Assembly (NCBI GenBank): GCA_050739575.1
Contig: JBOIBN010000072.1
Span: forward strand, 1 to 9,911
Source of the DNA: JBOIBN01 sp050739575
GTDB taxonomy: Bacteria > Pseudomonadota > Gammaproteobacteria > JAKDMP01
Length of the DNA: 9,911 bases
Direction of reading: 5' to 3'
The position numbers and the translations under genes were made by a program. Within the stretch, counting starts at the first letter, position 1. Every line of letters begins with the position of its first letter. A model generated the notes under the pieces. That model was not told the DNA's origin. It worked only from the letters and a program-made list of their open reading frames with translations, and did no database searches. Positions 6,903-9,911 of the stretch are shown one piece after another.

Positions 6903-6908
6903 TAACCT
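6903..6908 (+). promoter_or_regulatory. Predicted -10 of the FNR-dependent promoter for the 115-residue gene
   Basis: TAACCT keeps the three most conserved positions of the -10 hexamer (TA....T). No sigma70 -35 is placed correctly other than the FNR box itself, as is usual for an activator-dependent promoter. It begins 36 bases after the start of TTGAT. The predicted start near 6915 gives a leader of about 32 bases that contains the ribosome binding site. Confidence 0.4.
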
Positions 6909-6931
6909 GTCCACAGATACAAAGTACCAAG

Positions 6932-6937
6932 AGGAGG
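6932..6937 (+). promoter_or_regulatory. Strong Shine-Dalgarno fixing the start of the 115-residue gene
   Basis: AGGAGG lies 9 bases before the ATG at 6947. It is the closest match to the 16S anti-Shine-Dalgarno in this window, where most other genes have weak or no visible sites. It settles the start and suggests high expression. Confidence 0.8.
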
Positions 6938-6946
6938 AAGCGAAAA

Positions 6947-7294
6947 ATGGCTATGGCAGCGGCCGTGTACGAACCGTGCGTCGGTAATGAGGATGCTCCT
7001 CGTGAAGCCTGCGACATATGGTTTGAGGTGAACGCGATGGCTCGACCGGATCACCTCGGGCGCCGGCTGACGATGCTGGCCAAACCGAAATTCGACGTGC
7101 ACGATGTCTATGAATCCGGAATAATCGAAAAATCCGACGGGTACTACCGGGCCCACTGGCATTGCCGCCTGACGGCGCACAATGCAGTGGACGAGTTCGC
7201 GGTGTTGCGGTTTCTCAAGCTCCTGACCGGCTCCGGATTCAGGATTCTGCGATTCGACAATGCGTTTTATCGCTCTCATGCAACGCGTAGGTAA
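6947..7294 (+). CDS. Uncharacterised 115-residue protein, probable FNR-regulated gene
   Basis: Not recognised as a member of any family I can name. The product is soluble-looking, with no signal peptide or membrane segment, and has three Cys (C11, C22 and the one in AHWHC). The core from about residue 33 (PDHLGRRLTMLAKPKFDVHDVYESGIIEK) continues with a YYRAHWHCRLTAHN segment rich in His and aromatics and a helix-like VDEFAVLRFLKLL, ending in ILRFDNAFYR. The alternation of strand-like and helix-like stretches suggests a small alpha/beta fold; this is only an impression. The strong ribosome binding site and the FNR-type box at -41.5 argue that it is a real, well-expressed gene, perhaps induced by low oxygen. 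It runs tail to tail with fnr, 19 bases apart, with no terminator visible. It could be lineage-specific; a homology search would settle this. Confidence 0.72.
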   Translation: MAMAAAVYEPCVGNEDAPREACDIWFEVNAMARPDHLGRRLTMLAKPKFDVHDVYESGIIEKSDGYYRAHWHCRLTAHNAVDEFAVLRFLKLLTGSGFRILRFDNAFYRSHATRR

Positions 7295-7313
7295 AGGCGA
7301 ACAGTGCGAGGAT

Positions 7314-8051
7314 TTACAACCGCAGCGTACCCGGGCAAAGTGCTTCGAGCGCGCTTCGGTCTTCCAGCCAGATCTCGTGCCCGCTTATGCGTATCAGCCC
7401 GCGCTGCTTGAATCGGGTCAGTATGCGGCTTGCTGTTTCGGGCGCGAGTCGCAGGTAATTCGCGATGTCCTGCCGGGGCATCGGCAGGACGAGATTCCGC
7501 GCGGAGAGCCCGCGGCTTCCCTCACGATCGGCAAAGCCGAGCAGAAAGGCCGCAAGCCGCTCCTCGGCCGAGTGCTCCCCCGAAAGCGCATGCGAAGTCC
7601 CGATATCGCGGCTCATGATCCGCAGCAGTTGGCGCTGCAGGGACGGCGCCGCCACGGCGAGAGTTGCGAGCTGCGCGAAGGGCAACCGGCACACTATGGC
7701 GGTATCCAATGCCACGGCGGAGCATTGGTGCCGCCCGGGATAGATCGCATCGAGCCCGACGAGTTCGCCCGGCAGATGGAAGCCCAGGACCTGCTCTTCG
7801 CCCGTTTCGCTATTCGCGTAGGATTTGATGCAACCGCCGCGCACGGCATAAATGGCCGAAAACTCGTCGTTTTGCCGGAACAGGTGATCGCCGCGGTGCA
7901 GGGGACCCACCGTCTCGACCACTTGCTCGAGACTCTTCATGTCTTTCTCGCCGATGCCGAGCGGCAGACAGAGATCCTGCAGGGAACATTCGCTGCACGC
8001 CTTCTTGAGATGTCGGACCGTGAAGGTCGGCGCACGATTTATTGCGTCCAC
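7314..8051 (-). CDS. fnr: FNR-type oxygen-responsive transcriptional regulator (CRP/FNR family)
   Basis: 245 residues with the full FNR layout. The N-terminal cluster C19-x2-C22-x5-C28 plus C121 (in TAIVCRLPF) matches the four [4Fe-4S] ligands of Escherichia coli FNR, so oxygen sensing by cluster loss is expected. The cyclic-nucleotide-like beta barrel follows (about 40-140; LFRQNDEFSAIYAVRGGCIKSY, GFHLPGELVGLDAI), then the dimer helix (RLMS-like IMSRDI, EERLAAFLLGF). The C-terminal winged helix contains DIANYLRLAPETASRILTRF, with E205, S208 and R209 forming the E-x-x-S-R reading head specific for TTGAT half-sites. The start is GTG at 8051, supported by GGAAGGA at 8064-8058 on the - strand, 6 bases before it; no upstream in-frame ATG is apparent. 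The product probably controls both flanking + strand genes (see sites). A paralogue such as ANR or FixK is possible, but the cysteines favour FNR/ANR. Confidence 0.93.
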   Translation of the reverse strand: MDAINRAPTFTVRHLKKACSECSLQDLCLPLGIGEKDMKSLEQVVETVGPLHRGDHLFRQNDEFSAIYAVRGGCIKSYANSETGEEQVLGFHLPGELVGLDAIYPGRHQCSAVALDTAIVCRLPFAQLATLAVAAPSLQRQLLRIMSRDIGTSHALSGEHSAEERLAAFLLGFADREGSRGLSARNLVLPMPRQDIANYLRLAPETASRILTRFKQRGLIRISGHEIWLEDRSALEALCPGTLRL

Positions 8052-8110
8052 TGGTGATCCTTCCGGCTACCCGTGCCTCGGGAACCCGGCTTCGAGGCCG
8101 TAATCAAAAC

Positions 8111-8162
8111 TTGACTCACTCGCGTCTTGATCTGGACCAGCATCAAGGGGATATTTAATCAA
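8111..8162. repeat. Symmetric array of four TTGA/TCAA half-sites at 16-base steps
   Basis: TTGA begins at 8111 and 8127, and TCAA at 8143 and 8159, each 16 bases from the next. The two pairs are mirror images around 8136.5. The inner pair extends to CTTGAT (8126-8131) and ATCAAG (8142-8147), with CTGG and CCAG inside and one unpaired C. A further TCAA lies at 8104. The array sits between the divergent fnr and ATPase starts and is not a terminator, since no T-run follows on either strand. It could be an operator; the binding protein is unknown, although the half-sites resemble those of FNR. Confidence 0.5.
8127..8140 (+). promoter_or_regulatory. Candidate FNR-type site upstream of the ATPase gene
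   Basis: TTGAT-CTGG-ACCAG has a perfect first half and three of five matches in the second. Its centre, 8133.5, is -41.5 from the start predicted by the TATAGT hexamer at 8163. The distance from TTGAT to the -10 is 36 bases, the same as at the other FNR-type site (6867 to 6903). The degenerate second half lowers confidence. An equally degenerate overlapping site can be read on the - strand from 8146. Confidence 0.42.
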
Positions 8163-8168
8163 TATAGT
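8163..8168 (+). promoter_or_regulatory. Predicted -10 for the P-type ATPase gene
   Basis: TATAGT matches the -10 consensus at five of six positions. The hexamer 17 bases upstream (GCATCA) is a poor -35, suggesting activator dependence. The predicted start near 8175 leaves a leader of about 24 bases holding AGAGGGA before the GTG. Confidence 0.5.
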
Positions 8169-8198
8169 GATGGGTTGTAAAGACCAGAGGGACCCGCC

Positions 8199-9911
8199 GT
8201 GCCGGCCATCACCGACGAAGAAGCGCAAAAAAGCCCGATCGAGGCGCTGAGGGAACGGCTGCACGCGAGCGCCGATGGGCTTTCCTCTGACGACGCCGCC
8301 CGGCGACTGACGGAAGAGGGGCCGAACGCATTGCCCGAGCACCGCGTTCCGCTGTGGCTGCGCTTTCTGCGTTACTTCTGGGGCCCGATTCCGTGGATGA
8401 TCGAGATCGCGGCCGTACTTTCCACGGTGGTCCGCCACTGGACCGACCTCATCGTCATCTGTGCGCTGCTGCTGTTCAACGCGGTCATCGGCTTCTGGCA
8501 GGAACGCAAGGCACAAAATGCGCTCGAAGCGCTCAAGAGTCAGCTTGCGCTCAAGGCTCGCGTACGCCGCGACGGCAAATGGAAGGAAATTGCCGCCCGT
8601 GATCTGGTGCCCGGCGACGTGGTCCGGGGTCGGATCGGCGAAATCATTCCCGCCGACATCAAGCTCACCGATGGCGACTTCCTCTCGGTGGACCAGTCGG
8701 CGCTCACCGGCGAATCGCTGCCGGTGGACAAGCAAAGCGGAGATGTCATCTATTCCGGTTCCACCGCCAAGCAGGGCGACATGATCGGCATCGTGACCGC
8801 GACCGGGGCGCACACGGCCTTCGGCAAGACGGCTGCGCTGGTGTCAAAGGCCGGCAACGTCTCGCATTTCCAGAAGGCGGTGCTGCACATCGGCGACTAT
8901 CTGATCTTTGTCAGCCTCGGCCTGGTCGCAGTACTCATCATCGTGGAGCTGTTCCGCGGCGAACCGCCGCTCGAACTCATCCAGTTCGCGCTGATCCTGA
9001 CCGTCGCCTCGATTCCCGTCGCGATGCCCGCCGTACTCTCGGTCACGATGGCGGTCGGTGCGCTCGCGCTCTCGCGCATGAAGGCGATCGTCTCGCGCCT
9101 CGCCTCGATCGAGGAACTGGCCGGCATCGACGTCCTGTGCTCCGACAAAACCGGTACGCTCACGCAGAACAAGATCGAGTTGGGCGAACCCGCGCCGGCA
9201 GCGGGCACGGAAGCCGCGACGCTCGTGCTGATGGCGGCGTTGACCTGCGATCCCGACGCCGGCGATGCGATCGACCGCGCCGTGATTGACGGACTGCCGG
9301 ACAAGAACGCCCTGCAGTCCTGCAAGCAACTGCACTTCAAGCCCTTCGACCCCGTGCGCAAGCGCGCCGACGCTGACGTAGAAGACTTCGACGGCAAACG
9401 CTACGCCGTCACTAAGGGGGCGCCGCAGGTGGTGATGGACCTTGCAAAACTCGGCGGGAGCGCACGCGTAGAGGCGGAAAAGAAAATCCAAGAGTTTGCC
9501 GGCCACGGCTTCCGTACCCTGGGCGTTGCGCGCCGCGAGGGCGAGGACGAGAACGGCGCCTGGGCGTTCCTCGGTCTGCTGCCGCTTTTCGATCCGCCGC
9601 GTGAAGACGCCAAGGAAACCATCGCGCACGCCGAAGCCCACGGCATCGAGGTCAAGATGGTGACCGGCGACAACCTTGCGATCGGCAAGGAGATCGCCGG
9701 ACAACTCGGGCTCGGCACCGATCTCGTCGTTGCCGACGAACACTTCGGCCAGGATACCGCCGCCAGGGAATTCGCCGACCGCGTCGAACAGGCCGACGGC
9801 TTCGCGCAGGTGTTCCCCGAGCACAAGTTCCGCATCGTCAAGGCGCTGCAGTCGCGCGGCCATCTGGTCGGCATGACCGGCGACGGCGTCAACGACGCCC
9901 CTGCACTCAAG
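8199..9911 (+). CDS. Plasma-membrane-type proton-efflux P-type ATPase (P3A, PMA1-like), 3' end cut off by window
   Basis: Inner-membrane pump that couples ATP hydrolysis, through an aspartyl-phosphate intermediate, to outward proton transport; roles in pH homeostasis are usual for the family. 571 codons are visible with no break; complete relatives are about 800-900 residues. Domains in order: cation-transporter N-terminal domain (to about 45); two membrane helices with FWGPIPWMIEIAAVLS and LLLFNAVIGFWQER; actuator domain with DQSALTGES (T170-E172); M3 and M4 with IPVAMPAVLSVTMAVGA; CSDKTGTLT with phosphorylated D316; a short nucleotide-binding domain with FDPVRKR and KGAP; DPPREDA and MVTGDN; and TGDGVNDAPALK at 560-571, where the window ends. 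The start is GTG at 8199, with AGAGGGA 6 bases before it and an in-frame TAA at 8178-8180. The ion-selecting M5-M6 residues lie outside, so proton specificity rests on PMA1-like M1-M4 sequence. Confidence 0.93.
   Translation, partial: MPAITDEEAQKSPIEALRERLHASADGLSSDDAARRLTEEGPNALPEHRVPLWLRFLRYFWGPIPWMIEIAAVLSTVVRHWTDLIVICALLLFNAVIGFWQERKAQNALEALKSQLALKARVRRDGKWKEIAARDLVPGDVVRGRIGEIIPADIKLTDGDFLSVDQSALTGESLPVDKQSGDVIYSGSTAKQGDMIGIVTATGAHTAFGKTAALVSKAGNVSHFQKAVLHIGDYLIFVSLGLVAVLIIVELFRGEPPLELIQFALILTVASIPVAMPAVLSVTMAVGALALSRMKAIVSRLASIEELAGIDVLCSDKTGTLTQNKIELGEPAPAAGTEAATLVLMAALTCDPDAGDAIDRAVIDGLPDKNALQSCKQLHFKPFDPVRKRADADVEDFDGKRYAVTKGAPQVVMDLAKLGGSARVEAEKKIQEFAGHGFRTLGVARREGEDENGAWAFLGLLPLFDPPREDAKETIAHAEAHGIEVKMVTGDNLAIGKEIAGQLGLGTDLVVADEHFGQDTAAREFADRVEQADGFAQVFPEHKFRIVKALQSRGHLVGMTGDGVNDAPALK

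Noticed and set aside
6649..6946. FMN riboswitch expected upstream of the riboflavin operon
   Set aside because: I looked on both strands for its conserved core (GGTGAAATTCC-like and ACCGGCGGT-like segments) and found neither. The structured region present does not follow that consensus.
7295..7313. Terminator between the 115-residue gene and fnr
   Set aside because: The 19-base gap holds no stem-loop with a T-run on either strand.
7260..8057. 265-codon open frame on the + strand opposite fnr
   Set aside because: It mirrors the clear FNR coding sequence and shows no motif of its own.
8067..8813. 248-codon open frame on the - strand spanning the fnr-ATPase gap and the ATPase start
   Set aside because: It covers the regulatory region and the ATPase N-terminus, has no recognisable domain, and lacks a convincing ribosome binding site.
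8844..9863. 339-codon open frame on the - strand opposite the ATPase
   Set aside because: The + strand frame encodes an unmistakable P-type ATPase over the same bases. The antisense frame shows no family motif and is explained by codon bias.

Overview
The window is high-GC DNA with a compact gene layout. Gene order and protein families point to a betaproteobacterium (or a close gammaproteobacterial relative). The clues are dxs followed directly by folE2, the ribB(A)-ribH-nusB-thiL-pgpA run, a RibB fused to a dead GTP cyclohydrolase II domain, and a four-cysteine FNR regulator. The assignment is by inference only; no rRNA or tRNA gene is present.

Left block, + strand (1-3112): the 3' part of dxs (isoprenoid precursor synthesis), folE2 overlapping it by one base (first step of folate-type pterin synthesis), and a PaiB-family FMN-binding protein. 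Middle block, - strand (6648 down to 3146): ribBX, ribH, nusB, thiL and pgpA. Four of these genes are joined by short overlaps and ribBX is 22 bases from ribH, so they probably form one operon covering riboflavin, rRNA antitermination, thiamine diphosphate and phosphatidylglycerol functions. The two blocks converge, and a hairpin followed by a T-run on the - strand probably ends the rib operon.

Right block (6649-9911): a 298-base divergent region holds a good sigma70 promoter for the rib operon, a near-consensus FNR box overlapping its -35, and an elaborate nested inverted repeat of about 165 bases. An unrecognised 115-residue gene follows on the + strand with the strongest ribosome binding site in the window. 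Next is an fnr-type gene on the - strand, then the first 571 codons of a P-type proton ATPase (PMA1-like) on the + strand, cut by the window end.

The most interesting pattern is around fnr. Both + strand neighbours, the unknown gene and the ATPase, have a TTGAT half-site exactly 36 bases before a -10-like hexamer. This puts the FNR-type box at about -41.5, the class II activation position. The FNR protein encoded between them keeps both the iron-sulfur cysteines and the E-x-x-S-R recognition helix that reads TTGAT. This suggests a small local oxygen-responsive circuit, which may also repress riboflavin synthesis. It is a hypothesis from sequence alone.
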